From positions 81,723 to 145,722 of the forward strand of contig NZ_BOMQ01000045.1 in NCBI RefSeq assembly GCF_016862275.1: a stretch of DNA of 64,000 nucleotides. Reading direction: 5' to 3'. A program made the position numbers and the translations under genes. The notes beneath the pieces are model-generated. The model searched no databases and was not told the origin of the DNA. It saw only the letters and a list, made by a program, of their open reading frames with translations. Positions 24,290-34,041 of the stretch are shown here, in pieces (position 1 is the first letter of the stretch; each line of letters begins with the position of its first letter). This stretch comes from Actinoplanes nipponensis. Lineage in GTDB: Bacteria > Actinomycetota > Actinomycetes > Mycobacteriales > Micromonosporaceae.

Positions 24290-25270
24290 TCAGCTCAAGC
24301 CGCCGAACAACGTCGTGACGGACCCGTCGTCGAAGACCTCCCGGATCGCCCGCGCCAACAGCGGTGCGATCGACAGCACGGTGATCTTGTCGAGCTGCTT
24401 CTCCGGCGGCAACGGCAGCGTGTTGGTCACCACCAGCTCACTGATCCGGCTGTTCTTCAGCCGCTCGGTCGCCGGATCCGACAGCAGCGCGTGCGTCGAA
24501 GCCACGATCACATCGGCGGCGCCCGAATCGAACAGGATGTCGGCGGCCTTGGTGATCGTGCCACCCGTGTCGATCATGTCGTCGACGATCAGGCACACCC
24601 GGCCCTCCACCTCGCCGACCACCCGGTTCGCCACCACCTGATTCGGCTTCAACGGGTCACGCGTCTTGTGGATGAACGCCAGCGGGCACCCGCCCAGACG
24701 GTCCGTCCACCGCTCCGCCACCCGCACCCGGCCCGAGTCCGGGGCCACGACCGTCATCGGCCGGCCCTCGAACTTCTTGATGATGTGCTCGGCGAGAATG
24801 TCCATCGCGAACAGGTGATCCACCGGGCCGTCGAAGAAGCCCTGGATCTGCGCCGTGTGCAGATCCACCGTCAGGATCCTGTTCGCGCCCGCCGTCTTCA
24901 GCAGGTCGGCGACCAGCCGCGCGGAGATCGGCTCCCGGCCCCGGTGCTTCTTGTCCTGCCGCGAGTACGGGTAGAACGGCAGCACCACGGTGATCCGCTT
25001 GGCCGAACCCCGCTTCAGCGCGTCCACCATGATCAGGGTCTCCATGACCCAGCGGTTCACGCCCTCGGTCACCGACTGGACGACGAACGCGTCCGAGCCC
25101 CGCACCGAATCCTTGAACCGGACGAAAATCTCCCCGTTGGCGAACTCGTACGAATCGGACGGGGTCGGCGCGATGCCGAGCACCTGACCGATCTCCTCCG
25201 CCAGCTCCGGGAAGCCCCGGCCGGAGAAAAGCATCAAACTCTTACGGTTCTCCGCGACGATGCTGCCCAT
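24290..25270 (-). CDS. prs: Ribose-phosphate pyrophosphokinase
   Basis: This cytosolic enzyme makes phosphoribosyl pyrophosphate from ribose 5-phosphate and ATP for nucleotide, His and Trp synthesis. The 326-residue class I protein shows DSYEFANGEIFVRF near the start and the flexible-loop lysine/arginine region LPFYPYSRQDKKHRGREPIS. The PRPP-binding loop is VCLIVDDMIDTGGT. Start ATG 25270 gives a normal length. It lies downstream of glmU with a 115-bp gap, and upstream of rplY, a conserved actinobacterial order. Confidence 0.97.
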   Translation of the reverse strand: MGSIVAENRKSLMLFSGRGFPELAEEIGQVLGIAPTPSDSYEFANGEIFVRFKDSVRGSDAFVVQSVTEGVNRWVMETLIMVDALKRGSAKRITVVLPFYPYSRQDKKHRGREPISARLVADLLKTAGANRILTVDLHTAQIQGFFDGPVDHLFAMDILAEHIIKKFEGRPMTVVAPDSGRVRVAERWTDRLGGCPLAFIHKTRDPLKPNQVVANRVVGEVEGRVCLIVDDMIDTGGTITKAADILFDSGAADVIVASTHALLSDPATERLKNSRISELVVTNTLPLPPEKQLDKITVLSIAPLLARAIREVFDDGSVTTLFGGLS

Positions 25271-25385
25271 CGGCTCGTCCGCTCCCGTGCATCTAGGGGG
25301 TTGTCACCTGAAGTATCACCCGTGGCCGTCCCGGCGCCACGAACCGCGGCCCGGTCGTGGGATCCCTCACCCCAGCTTGCGCCCG

Positions 25386-26834
25386 CTACGCCCCGCTGTC
25401 CTCAGTCGCCGAGGTCCCGGCCCGCTCCGCCGCCTCCGCCGACACGGTGCCCGGCCGCTTGCGCGCCACCCAGCCCTCGATGTTGCGCTGCTGCGCCCGC
25501 GTGACCCCCAGATGCCCGGCCGGCACCTCCTTGGCCACCGCGCTGCCGGCCGCCACGTACGCCCCCGGCCCGATCTCCACGGGCGCGATCAGCACCGTGT
25601 CACTGCCCACGAAAGCGGCCTCCCCCACGGTGGTGTGATGCTTGTTCACCCCGTCGTAGTTGGCGAAGATCGTGCCCGCCCCGATGTTCGCCTTCGGGCC
25701 GATCGTGGCATCACCCACATACGTCAGATGCGGCACCTTCGCCCCCGCCCCCAGCTCGGCGTTCTTCGTCTCCACGAACCCGCCGACCTTCGACTTGCGG
25801 CCCAGCCGCGTACCCGGCCGCAGGAACGAGAACGGCCCCACCGTCGCGTCCGGGCCCACCTGCGCGCCGATGGCATGCGTCCGCAGCACCGTCGCGCCGG
25901 CCGCCACCACGGTGTCGATCAACGTGGTGTCCGGGCCGATCACCGCGCCCGTCGCCACCGTCGTCGCCCCCTGCAACTGCGAGTTCTGATCCACCACGGC
26001 ATCGGGCTCGAGCGTCACGGTCACGTCGATCCAGGTCGTCGCCGGATCGAGGATCGACACCCCGGCCCGCATCCACTCGGTGTTGACCCTGTCCCGCAGC
26101 AGCCCCCGCAACCGCGCCAGCTCGGCCCGGTCGTTGCACCCCAGGGTCTCCAGCGCGTCGGCGGCCACATGCACCCCGACCGCGTGACCCACCGCGGCGA
26201 GCAGCCCGAACACGTCGGTCAGATACTCCTCGCCCTGATCGTTGTCGGTGGACAGCTTTGACAACGCCTCCCGCAGCAGCGCGGCGTCGAAGGCGTAGAT
26301 GCCCGCGTTCACCTCACGCACCGCCCGCACCTCGGCCGAAGCGTCCCGCTCCTCCACGATGCGCTCCAGGTTGCCGGCGCCGTCCCGCACGATCCGGCCC
26401 AGCCCGGCCGGATCCGGCACCTCGGCGGCCAGCACGGTCGCGCCGCGACTCGTCGACTCGTGCGCGGCGACCAGCGCCTCGACCGTGCCCGGACGCAGCA
26501 ACGGCACATCGGCGTTGAGCACCACGACCGTGCCCGTGGCCTCCGGGATGGCGTCGAGCGCGATGCGCACGGCGTGCCCGGTGCCGTTCTGCTCGGCCTG
26601 CAGGACCGGGGTGGCGCCCGGAGCGATCTCGGCCAGGTGCGCGCGGACCTGGTCGGCCTTGTGCCCGACGACCACCACGGTGCGCGAGGCCCGGACGGCC
26701 TCGGCGGCGTGCAGGACGTGACCGAGCAGCGTGCGGCCGAGCAGCGGGTGCAACATCTTGGGGGTCGCGGACTTCATCCGCTTGCCCTCACCGGCGGCGA
26801 GAACGACAACGGTACGGCTCCGGGCCTGGCTCAC
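25386..26834 (-). CDS. glmU: Bifunctional N-acetylglucosamine-1-phosphate uridyltransferase/glucosamine-1-phosphate acetyltransferase
   Basis: The protein makes UDP-GlcNAc, the precursor of peptidoglycan and GlcNAc polymers. The N-terminal uridyltransferase domain has VVVLAAGEGKRMKSATPKML, then the EQNGTGHA and NADVPLL blocks. The C-terminal half is a left-handed beta-helix with hexapeptide repeats and the acetyltransferase residues around GFVETKNAELG and IGAGTIFANYDG. The start is set at GTG 26834 because GGAG lies 6 bases upstream; ATG 26846 would add four residues and has no site. The 482-residue length is normal. tRNA-Gln lies 65 bp upstream. Confidence 0.96.
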   Translation of the reverse strand: MSQARSRTVVVLAAGEGKRMKSATPKMLHPLLGRTLLGHVLHAAEAVRASRTVVVVGHKADQVRAHLAEIAPGATPVLQAEQNGTGHAVRIALDAIPEATGTVVVLNADVPLLRPGTVEALVAAHESTSRGATVLAAEVPDPAGLGRIVRDGAGNLERIVEERDASAEVRAVREVNAGIYAFDAALLREALSKLSTDNDQGEEYLTDVFGLLAAVGHAVGVHVAADALETLGCNDRAELARLRGLLRDRVNTEWMRAGVSILDPATTWIDVTVTLEPDAVVDQNSQLQGATTVATGAVIGPDTTLIDTVVAAGATVLRTHAIGAQVGPDATVGPFSFLRPGTRLGRKSKVGGFVETKNAELGAGAKVPHLTYVGDATIGPKANIGAGTIFANYDGVNKHHTTVGEAAFVGSDTVLIAPVEIGPGAYVAAGSAVAKEVPAGHLGVTRAQQRNIEGWVARKRPGTVSAEAAERAGTSATEDSGA

Positions 26835-26898
26835 GCGGGACTCCATTGATCGCAGTGGCTATGCACAACGCGGCGCCGACTCAACCGCAGACGGAAAG

Positions 26899-26969
26899 CT
26901 CCCGAGAGAGGATTCGAACCCCTATAATCACAGCCAAAGTGTGACGTCCTGCCCTTAGACGACTCGGGA
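26899..26969 (-). tRNA. tRNA-Gln (anticodon TTG)
   Basis: The minus strand folds into a full cloverleaf of 71 nt including the discriminator. The acceptor stem is TCCCGAG/CTCGGGA (7 bp) and the D arm GTCT/GGAC. The anticodon arm is TCACA-CTTTGGC-TGTGA, with TTG at the centre reading CAA. The T arm is AGGGG-TTCGAAT-CCTCT. CCA is not encoded. It sits upstream of glmU and prs, the usual actinobacterial arrangement. Confidence 0.95.
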
Positions 26970-26971
26970 GG

Positions 26972-26991
26972 GCAAAGCGGACATAACGATA
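26972..26991 (+). promoter_or_regulatory. Copy C of the recurrent 20-bp motif, beside tRNA-Gln
   Basis: The plus strand reads GCAAAGCGGACATAACGATA, matching 17 of 20 bases of the copy at 43476-43495. It occupies the 38 bp between tRNA-Gln and the HTH/LAGLIDADG-like gene. Read on the minus strand, TATCGT fits a TANNNT -10 box placed about 16 bases before the tRNA 5' end, so here it could be the tRNA promoter. Confidence 0.35.
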
Positions 26992-27007
26992 AGGTCATGC
27001 TCGCGGG

Positions 27008-27883
27008 CTACATCCTAACCTCTTCGATCGACCGCATCGCGGCGGCAATCCCACCCATCAGACCTTCGATCTTCCAGTACAGGGTGCGGGACTCTGGAAC
27101 GTCCACGACGAGGCACCCCCGATAAGGATCTCCGACGTTGTGCCGGACCGTGGACGGGTTGTGCGTCTTCAAGGTCGGACGGCGGAAAATCTCGAACGGC
27201 ACCCCCACCTCCTCGGCCCACCACCGCCCTGCCGCCTCCGCGTCGGCAGACTCGTGGATGCTGATCCGATACCTGAGCACCTGCCGGTCCTCGCCCCACG
27301 ATTCCAGGAAGCGCAGGAACAAGCGGATGAGCCCGGGGTCGCTGTTGATGAAGGTGACCCGGCACCTGTTCGGCTGCCAGGGCTTGGCCTTGGTTCCCTC
27401 GCACCAGTAGGCCACCGCCCCGAGCAGCCGGACCTCGCGGTCGGAAAGCTCGTCGACCCAGGCCGCCTGATCGTCGTTGATCGCCGCCCGGTCCGCGTCC
27501 CGCTTCTTGCGCAGCGGCTCCCACCGCGTTTCCGACACCCGGCGGGAATGCTCACTGCGCCGCCGCTGCGCCTGCTCGCTCGTCTCGTCCAGCGGCAGAT
27601 GCCTGACCCACAGGTAGGCCGTCGACTTGGAGATGCTCAGCGCCGCCGCGATCTCCGGCACCGTCGCCCCGCCCTGCCGCAGGGCGACGGCTCGGGCCCG
27701 CAGGTCGTCCTTGGCCCGCGGCCGGCGGGTCCATTCGGGAGTCGGCTCGTCCCGCAGCCAGGCGGCCATGGTGTCACGGCTGACGCCGAAGTGTTCTCTG
27801 AGCCGGTCCAGCGACATCCGGCTTCCGGCCCGCAGACGCCGGGCTTCCCCGGCACGGGGGTCTTCCCCATACGTGGTATGCAT
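27008..27883 (-). CDS. Helix-turn-helix protein with LAGLIDADG-like C-terminal region
   Basis: This 291-residue protein has an N-terminal half with two helix-turn-helix-like segments: LDRLREHFGVSRDTMAAWL and ATVPEIAAALSISKSTAYLW. A basic linker (QRRRSEHSRR) leads to a C-terminal region containing LLGAVAYWCEGTK, RVTFINSDPGLIRLFLRFLE and LYWKIEGLMGG. This layout resembles a LAGLIDADG homing-endonuclease fold fused to DNA-binding helices, found in many actinobacterial orphan proteins of unknown role. It could be a DNA-binding regulator or a degenerate endonuclease. Its position next to a tRNA gene hints at horizontal arrival. ATG 27883 has only a weak ribosome site (GAGTC). Confidence 0.75.
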   Translation of the reverse strand: MHTTYGEDPRAGEARRLRAGSRMSLDRLREHFGVSRDTMAAWLRDEPTPEWTRRPRAKDDLRARAVALRQGGATVPEIAAALSISKSTAYLWVRHLPLDETSEQAQRRRSEHSRRVSETRWEPLRKKRDADRAAINDDQAAWVDELSDREVRLLGAVAYWCEGTKAKPWQPNRCRVTFINSDPGLIRLFLRFLESWGEDRQVLRYRISIHESADAEAAGRWWAEEVGVPFEIFRRPTLKTHNPSTVRHNVGDPYRGCLVVDVPESRTLYWKIEGLMGGIAAAMRSIEEVRM

Positions 27884-27889
27884 GTCGAT

Positions 27890-27919
27890 GACTCTACTAG
27901 TCGCTGGACCAGTAGTCTC
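27890..27919. promoter_or_regulatory. Imperfect inverted repeat in the divergent promoter region
   Basis: CTACTAG (27894-27900) and CCAGTAG (27909-27915) are inverted with one mismatch, and partial symmetry extends to 11 bp per arm. It lies in the 109-bp gap between the leftward HTH/LAGLIDADG-like gene and the rightward tetR gene. It could be an operator for the TetR protein controlling itself or its neighbour. No better site was seen. Confidence 0.35.
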
Positions 27920-27992
27920 GTGACAATAAAGAGGCGCCTGTCACGGTCACGCGGGACCGCCGGGACTTTCGTCGCCCTGGCAGGATGGCCGG

Positions 27993-28691
27993 GTGACAGA
28001 CCACAGCGAACCGGGCTCCGAGCCGCGCACCCGGCGGTCCCGGCCGCCGCGTACGGTCGCGGCGGCGGGCAAGGGCGCCGCCCGGGTTCGCATGCCGGCC
28101 GCCCAGCGCCGCGAACAGCTCATCGCGATCGGCCGTCAGCTGTTCGCCGAGCGCGGCTTCGAGGCCACCTCGGTGGAGGAGGTGGCGGCCCGGGCGAAGG
28201 TGTCCAAGCCGGTGGTCTACGAGCACTTCGGCGGCAAGGAGGGCCTGTACGCCGTGGTGGTCGACCGGGAGGTGCGCGCGCTGTTGGAGCGCATCGCCGC
28301 CGGGCTGACGGCGGGGCATCCGCGGGAGTTGCTGGAGCAGGCGGCGCTGGCGTTGCTGGATTACATCGAGCAGGAGCCGCACGGCTTCCAGGTGCTGGTG
28401 CGGGAGTCGCCGCTGTTGTCGGCGGGCGGCAATTTCTCCAGCGTGATGAACGACGTGGCCCATCAGGTGGAGCACATCCTGGCCGCCGAGTTCCGTTCGC
28501 GCGGTCTGGAGCCGAAGCTGGCGGAGCTGTATTCGCAGGCGCTGGTGGGGATGGTGGCGCTGGTGGGCCAGTGGTGGCGGGAGGCGCGCAAGCCGAAGAA
28601 GGAGACGGTGGCCGCGCATCTGGTGAATCTGGCCTGGAACGGGCTGTCGCATCTGGAGTCGAAGCCGACGCTGTTGACCCGGGCCAAGTGA
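27993..28691 (+). CDS. TetR family transcriptional regulator
   Basis: This 232-residue regulator starts with a disordered basic tail (RTRRSRPPRTVAAAGKGAAR). The TetR DNA-binding domain follows, LFAERGFEATSVEEVAARAK then VSKPVVYEHFGGKEGLY. A helical ligand-binding domain ends with HLVNLAWNGLSHLESKP. The GTG start at 27993 sits behind a GGATGGCCGG stretch. Related actinobacterial regulators of this length sit beside ABC-F or DUF4383 genes, but no target can be assigned here. A strong bidirectional terminator follows at once. Confidence 0.9.
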   Translation: MTDHSEPGSEPRTRRSRPPRTVAAAGKGAARVRMPAAQRREQLIAIGRQLFAERGFEATSVEEVAARAKVSKPVVYEHFGGKEGLYAVVVDREVRALLERIAAGLTAGHPRELLEQAALALLDYIEQEPHGFQVLVRESPLLSAGGNFSSVMNDVAHQVEHILAAEFRSRGLEPKLAELYSQALVGMVALVGQWWREARKPKKETVAAHLVNLAWNGLSHLESKPTLLTRAK

Positions 28692-28696
28692 CGCGG

Positions 28697-28725
28697 AACG
28701 CCCCCGGCGGGTGGCCGGGGGCGTT
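28697..28725. terminator. Bidirectional terminator between tetR and DUF4383 gene
   Basis: AACGCCCCCGGC and GCCGGGGGCGTT form a perfect 12-bp stem with the 5-base loop GGGTG. It lies 5 bp past the tetR stop and 15 bp from the stop of the convergent DUF4383 gene. The A/T ends serve either strand. Confidence 0.8.
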
Positions 28726-28740
28726 GGCGGTGCGGTGGGG

Positions 28741-29208
28741 TCAGGCGTTCTGGGCCTGGCGTTCGCGGGCCTGCCGGGGCGCGCCGGTCTGCTCGGACGG
28801 GCCGACCTTGCTGTAGTACGCGGCCATGATCAGCACCAGGCCGATGAGGTAGGTGACGACCACCGTGGAGACGCTGAAGTCGAGGAAGTTGGCGTCGGTG
28901 CGGATCGCCGCCAGCTCGTAGCTGCCGACCACCAGCAGGCCCCAGCCGAAGTACTTGTCGACGACGGTGTCGGAGTTGCGGCCCAGCACCGTGGCGACGA
29001 GCACGATCGCGCCGATCAGCACCGTGACGATGGACCAGAAGAGGTTGGTCCCCTGGCCGAGGACGCGCTCGTCGCTGTCGCCGAACAGGCCGTCGCCGGC
29101 GGTCGTGATCGCGCCGAGGATGCCGAACAGCACCAGGTAGATCCCCGTCAGCGCGCCCAGGGCGCGGTAGAGCGGCCGCAGCGGGTGGTTGACCGGGTTG
29201 TGCGCCAT
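28741..29208 (-). CDS. DUF4383-type small integral membrane protein
   Basis: This 155-residue protein has about four hydrophobic helices: YRALGALTGIYLVLFGILGA, LFWSIVTVLIGAIVLVATVL, GWGLLVVGSYELAAI and TVVVTYLIGLVLIMAAYY. The early NPVNHPLRPLYRALG stretch is typical of DUF4383, an actinobacterial family of unknown function. The C terminus is short and polar. ATG 29208 has GGAG 9 bases upstream. It sits downstream of the ABC-F gene, separated by 101 bp, and converges on tetR. Confidence 0.85.
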   Translation of the reverse strand: MAHNPVNHPLRPLYRALGALTGIYLVLFGILGAITTAGDGLFGDSDERVLGQGTNLFWSIVTVLIGAIVLVATVLGRNSDTVVDKYFGWGLLVVGSYELAAIRTDANFLDFSVSTVVVTYLIGLVLIMAAYYSKVGPSEQTGAPRQARERQAQNA

Positions 29209-29309
29209 GGTGTCCGTCTCCAACGTCGGGTGGTGTCGTAGCGATTCTCGCGCATCGCCGGGGGCCGCGCAGGGGCACCCCCGGATCAACGGACTCGGGT
29301 GGTGGTGGC

Positions 29310-31109
<1,800 letters not shown>

Positions 31110-31116
31110 GATGGGT

Positions 31117-32064
31117 CTAGGTTACCCGGGCTCCCGGCATCGGTCCCCGCGCGGTGACCGCGGCGCGGCACACCTGGGCCCGGTCGAGGCCGGCTGCCAC
31201 CCGTTCGGCGTGGGCGCCGTCGGTGGCCAGGAACACACAGGTGGGTCCGGAGCCGGAGACGATGCCGGCGACCGCGCCCGCGTCGTAGCCGGCCTTGAGC
31301 ACGTCGGCCAGGGCCGGGCGCAGCGACAGGGCGGCCGGTTGCAGGTCGTTGGCGAGGGCGGCGCCGAGCACCTCGGGCCGGCGTTGGCGCAGCGCGCCCA
31401 TCAGCTCGTCCGCGCTCTCCAGGGCGGTGGGCGGCCAGGGGCTGTCGCGCAGCCGGTCCAGCTCGCGGTAGACCTCGGGGGTGGACAGGCCGCCGTCGGC
31501 GATGGCGATGACCCAGTGCCAGGTGGTGGGCCGGGCCAGGATGGGGCTGACCGTCTCGCCGTGGCCGGTGCCGAGGGCGGTGCCGCCGTGCAGCAGGAAC
31601 GGAATGTCGGAGCCGAGCTCGGCGCCGATCTCGGCCAGTTCGTCCTTGCTGTAGCCGGTGCCCCAGAGCAGGTCGCAGGCGAGCAGGGTGGCGGCCGCGT
31701 CGGCGCTGCCGCCGGCCAGGCCGCCGGCGAGCGGGATCGATTTGCGCAGGTGCAGCCGGGCGTAGGCGGGCACCCGGGCCTTGGCGGCGAGGGCGCGGGC
31801 GGCCCGCATGATCAGGTTGCTGTCGTCGAGGGCCAGTTCGCCCGCGCCCTCGCCCTCCATGGTCAGCGCGAGGGTGTCGCCGGGGCGGGCGGTCAGCTCG
31901 TCGAAGAGGCTGATCGCGTGGTAGACGGTGTTGAGCTCGTGGAAGCCGTCCGCGCGCAGGGGGCCGACGCCCAGGTGCAAATTGATCTTGGCGGGCACCC
32001 GGACCTTCACCGGACCGGGATACCGGCGGGGCTTGTCGTCGTCGGGCCCCCACGCCTCCGTCAC
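31117..32064 (-). CDS. ispE: 4-diphosphocytidyl-2-C-methyl-D-erythritol kinase
   Basis: This GHMP kinase of the MEP isoprenoid pathway has 315 residues with the start given. The family opening VRVPAKINLHLGVG, the ATP loop IPLAGGLAGGSADAAATL and the C-terminal SGSGPTC are all present. The start GTG 32064 overlaps the stop of the Uma2 gene (GTGA). A second GTG, giving MKVRVPAKINL and lacking the first twenty residues, matches the usual family start better. Normally ispE directly follows rsmA; here a Uma2 gene has been inserted. Confidence 0.94.
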   Translation of the reverse strand: MTEAWGPDDDKPRRYPGPVKVRVPAKINLHLGVGPLRADGFHELNTVYHAISLFDELTARPGDTLALTMEGEGAGELALDDSNLIMRAARALAAKARVPAYARLHLRKSIPLAGGLAGGSADAAATLLACDLLWGTGYSKDELAEIGAELGSDIPFLLHGGTALGTGHGETVSPILARPTTWHWVIAIADGGLSTPEVYRELDRLRDSPWPPTALESADELMGALRQRRPEVLGAALANDLQPAALSLRPALADVLKAGYDAGAVAGIVSGSGPTCVFLATDGAHAERVAAGLDRAQVCRAAVTARGPMPGARVT

Positions 32065-32636
32065 GGAGTGATGTCCGAGATCGGCAGCCGGATCTCGAAC
32101 GGCGCCGTCAGCACCAGCTCGTCGGCCGAGTCGGCGACCAGCTGATAGCTGCCGTCGACCAGGTCGTAGGCGTAGACGTGCACCGGGTTCTGCTCGATGC
32201 GCCAGTAGTGCGGGATGCCGGCTGCGGCGTATTCGGCCGGCTTCTCCAGCCGATCGCGCCGCCTGGTGCCCGGCGAAACGACTTCCACGGCCAGGGTCAC
32301 CTGCTCGACGACCGAGTAGTGCCTCGATCCCGACACATCCGCGTCGACCAGAAGGACATCCGGCTCGAAGGTGTTGTCCAGCGACACGGCCACGCCGGTC
32401 GCCTGGCTCGCCCTGTACTCCCGGGGAGCATGCTGACGCAACCACAACCACAACAGACTGCAGATGTCCTGGTGGTCGTAGGTCGGTGAGGGAACCACGA
32501 TCATTACTCCGTCGCGAAGCTCGACGCGGGGGGCGTCATCAGGCAGGCACAACACGTCTTCGATCGTGGCGGCCGCCAGCCGCTGCCTGATCGGGTCCGG
32601 GGTCCACATGACGTGGCCCGTGGGTTCCGCCGTCAT
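32061..32636 (-). CDS. Uma2 family (DUF820) putative endonuclease
   Basis: This 191-residue PD-(D/E)xK-fold protein is of the Uma2 family, common in cyanobacteria and actinomycetes and of unproven function. The presumed active-site residues are visible: Asp in FEPDVLLVD, Glu in LAVEVVSPGTRRRDRL and Lys in EKPAEYAAAGIPHYWRIE. The ATG overlaps the rsmA stop (ATGA) and its own stop overlaps an ispE start (GTGA), so it is translationally coupled on both sides. Third-position GC seems lower than in the flanking genes, which together with the location suggests insertion into an older rsmA-ispE operon. Confidence 0.88.
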   Translation of the reverse strand: MTAEPTGHVMWTPDPIRQRLAAATIEDVLCLPDDAPRVELRDGVMIVVPSPTYDHQDICSLLWLWLRQHAPREYRASQATGVAVSLDNTFEPDVLLVDADVSGSRHYSVVEQVTLAVEVVSPGTRRRDRLEKPAEYAAAGIPHYWRIEQNPVHVYAYDLVDGSYQLVADSADELVLTAPFEIRLPISDITP

Positions 32637-33532
32637 AGGTCCACCTCCTCGTGCCGCCGGCCGGACGCGCTGAGCTTACCGCCGTACCCGGGACCGGTGG
32701 CGGCGGCCGCGATCGCGGCGAACTGTCCCACGGTGAGCGACTCGCCGCGGGCCTGCGGGCTCACCCCGGCGGTGACCAGCACCTGCTCCGCCCGGTCGGC
32801 ACCGCCGGCCCAGCCGGCCAGCGCCGCCCGCAGGGTCTTGCGGCGCTGGGCGAAGGCCGCGTCGACCACCTGGAAGACGGCGCGCCGGTCGGCGCCGGCG
32901 GGCGGGGTGCGGGCGGCGAACGCGACCAGGCCCGAGTCCACGTTCGGGACCGGCCAGAACACCGCGGGCGGGACCTTGCCGGCGGCGCGCGCCTCGGCGT
33001 ACCAGGCGAGCTTGACCGACGGGACGCCGTACACCTTCGAGCCGGGGCCGGCGACCAGCCGGTCGGCGACCTCCTTCTGCACCATCACCAGGCCGCCGCG
33101 CAGCGACGGCAGCTCGGCCAGCAGGTGCAGCACCACCGGCACGGCGACGTTGTACGGCAGGTTGGCCACCAGCATCGTCGGCGCCGGGGCGAGCTCGCCC
33201 GCCCGGACCCGCAGCGCGTCGGCGTGGTGCACGGTCAGTTTGCCGACGTCGGCGCGCTCGGCCACGGTCGCCGGCAGCGCCGCGGCCAGCACCGGATCGA
33301 GCTCGACGGCGTGCACGTGCGCGGCCGCCCCGAGCAGCCCCAGGGTCAGCGAGCCCAGCCCCGGTCCCACCTCGCAGACCACGTCGTCGCTGGTCAGGGC
33401 GGCCGCGGCGACGATGCGGCGGACGGTGTTGGGGTCGTGCACGAAGTTCTGGCCGAGCTTCTTGGTCGGCGCGACGCCGAGGCGCGCGGCCAGCTCCCGG
33501 ATCTCCGCCGGGCCGAGCAGTGCGTCCGCCAT
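32633..33532 (-). CDS. rsmA: 16S rRNA (adenine(1518)-N(6)/adenine(1519)-N(6))-dimethyltransferase
   Basis: This KsgA-type methyltransferase dimethylates two adjacent adenines in helix 45 of 16S rRNA during 30S assembly. The 299-residue product has KKLGQNFVHDPN near the start, the SAM-binding EVGPGLGSLT (54-63) and the catalytic NLPYNV (124-129). Normal length; ATG 33532. It is divergent from the SRPBCC-like gene. In many actinobacteria rpfB lies between tatD and rsmA, but no resuscitation factor is present here. Confidence 0.96.
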   Translation of the reverse strand: MADALLGPAEIRELAARLGVAPTKKLGQNFVHDPNTVRRIVAAAALTSDDVVCEVGPGLGSLTLGLLGAAAHVHAVELDPVLAAALPATVAERADVGKLTVHHADALRVRAGELAPAPTMLVANLPYNVAVPVVLHLLAELPSLRGGLVMVQKEVADRLVAGPGSKVYGVPSVKLAWYAEARAAGKVPPAVFWPVPNVDSGLVAFAARTPPAGADRRAVFQVVDAAFAQRRKTLRAALAGWAGGADRAEQVLVTAGVSPQARGESLTVGQFAAIAAAATGPGYGGKLSASGRRHEEVDL

Positions 33533-33614
33533 GAGGTGAGAGCCTACGGCCGCGACGGGGTGACCGGGCCGCACGGGGCAGCGGTGACCGGCCCGGACAC
33601 GGTAGAACGAGGTC

Positions 33615-34034
33615 ATGACGGAGCTGCTCGAGCTGCGCGGGGTGGTGGAAGCCGCCCCGGACGAGGTCGCCGGGGTGCTGCTCGACGCCCGTCCGGGCGG
33701 GCGCTCGCCGCTGGCCGCGACCGGCTCGGCGGTCCCGTCGCGCGGCGACGAGTTCACGGTGGTGCTCGAAGGCAGCACCATGCGGGTGACGCTGGACCGG
33801 GCCGCGCGCTCGGTCACCCAGCAGGGTGAGTGGTGGTATCGCGGCGTCACCAGCGTCGAGCCGGACGAGCGGGGCTCGCTGGTGCTGTACCGCATCTTCA
33901 ACGTGGCGCCGGGGCACCGCTGGGCGGTCCGGTTCGTCTCCCGGGGGCCGCTCGCGGCGGCGCCCACGGCGTTCGCGAAGCTGCTCGGCGGCCTGGGCGA
34001 GCAGCTCGACTGCGCGGCGTACCCGCTGGGTTGA
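33615..34034 (+). CDS. SRPBCC-like hypothetical protein
   Basis: The product has 139 residues and no signal peptide. The pattern (an early LELRGVVEAAPDEVAGVLLD, a central FTVVLEGSTMRVTL strand pair, WWYRGVTSVEP, and a C-terminal helix) suggests the START/SRPBCC helix-grip fold, in which polyketide-like ligands or lipids bind. This is a fold guess, not a recognised family. The ATG follows a GAGG. It sits divergent from rsmA and convergent with tatD (7 bp between stops). Confidence 0.7.
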   Translation: MTELLELRGVVEAAPDEVAGVLLDARPGGRSPLAATGSAVPSRGDEFTVVLEGSTMRVTLDRAARSVTQQGEWWYRGVTSVEPDERGSLVLYRIFNVAPGHRWAVRFVSRGPLAAAPTAFAKLLGGLGEQLDCAAYPLG

Positions 34035-34041
34035 GCGGGCG

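Noticed and set aside
26899..27883. Integrative element at tRNA-Gln
   Set aside because: No integrase, excisionase or tRNA-end direct repeat was seen; only one gene of possible mobile origin is present.
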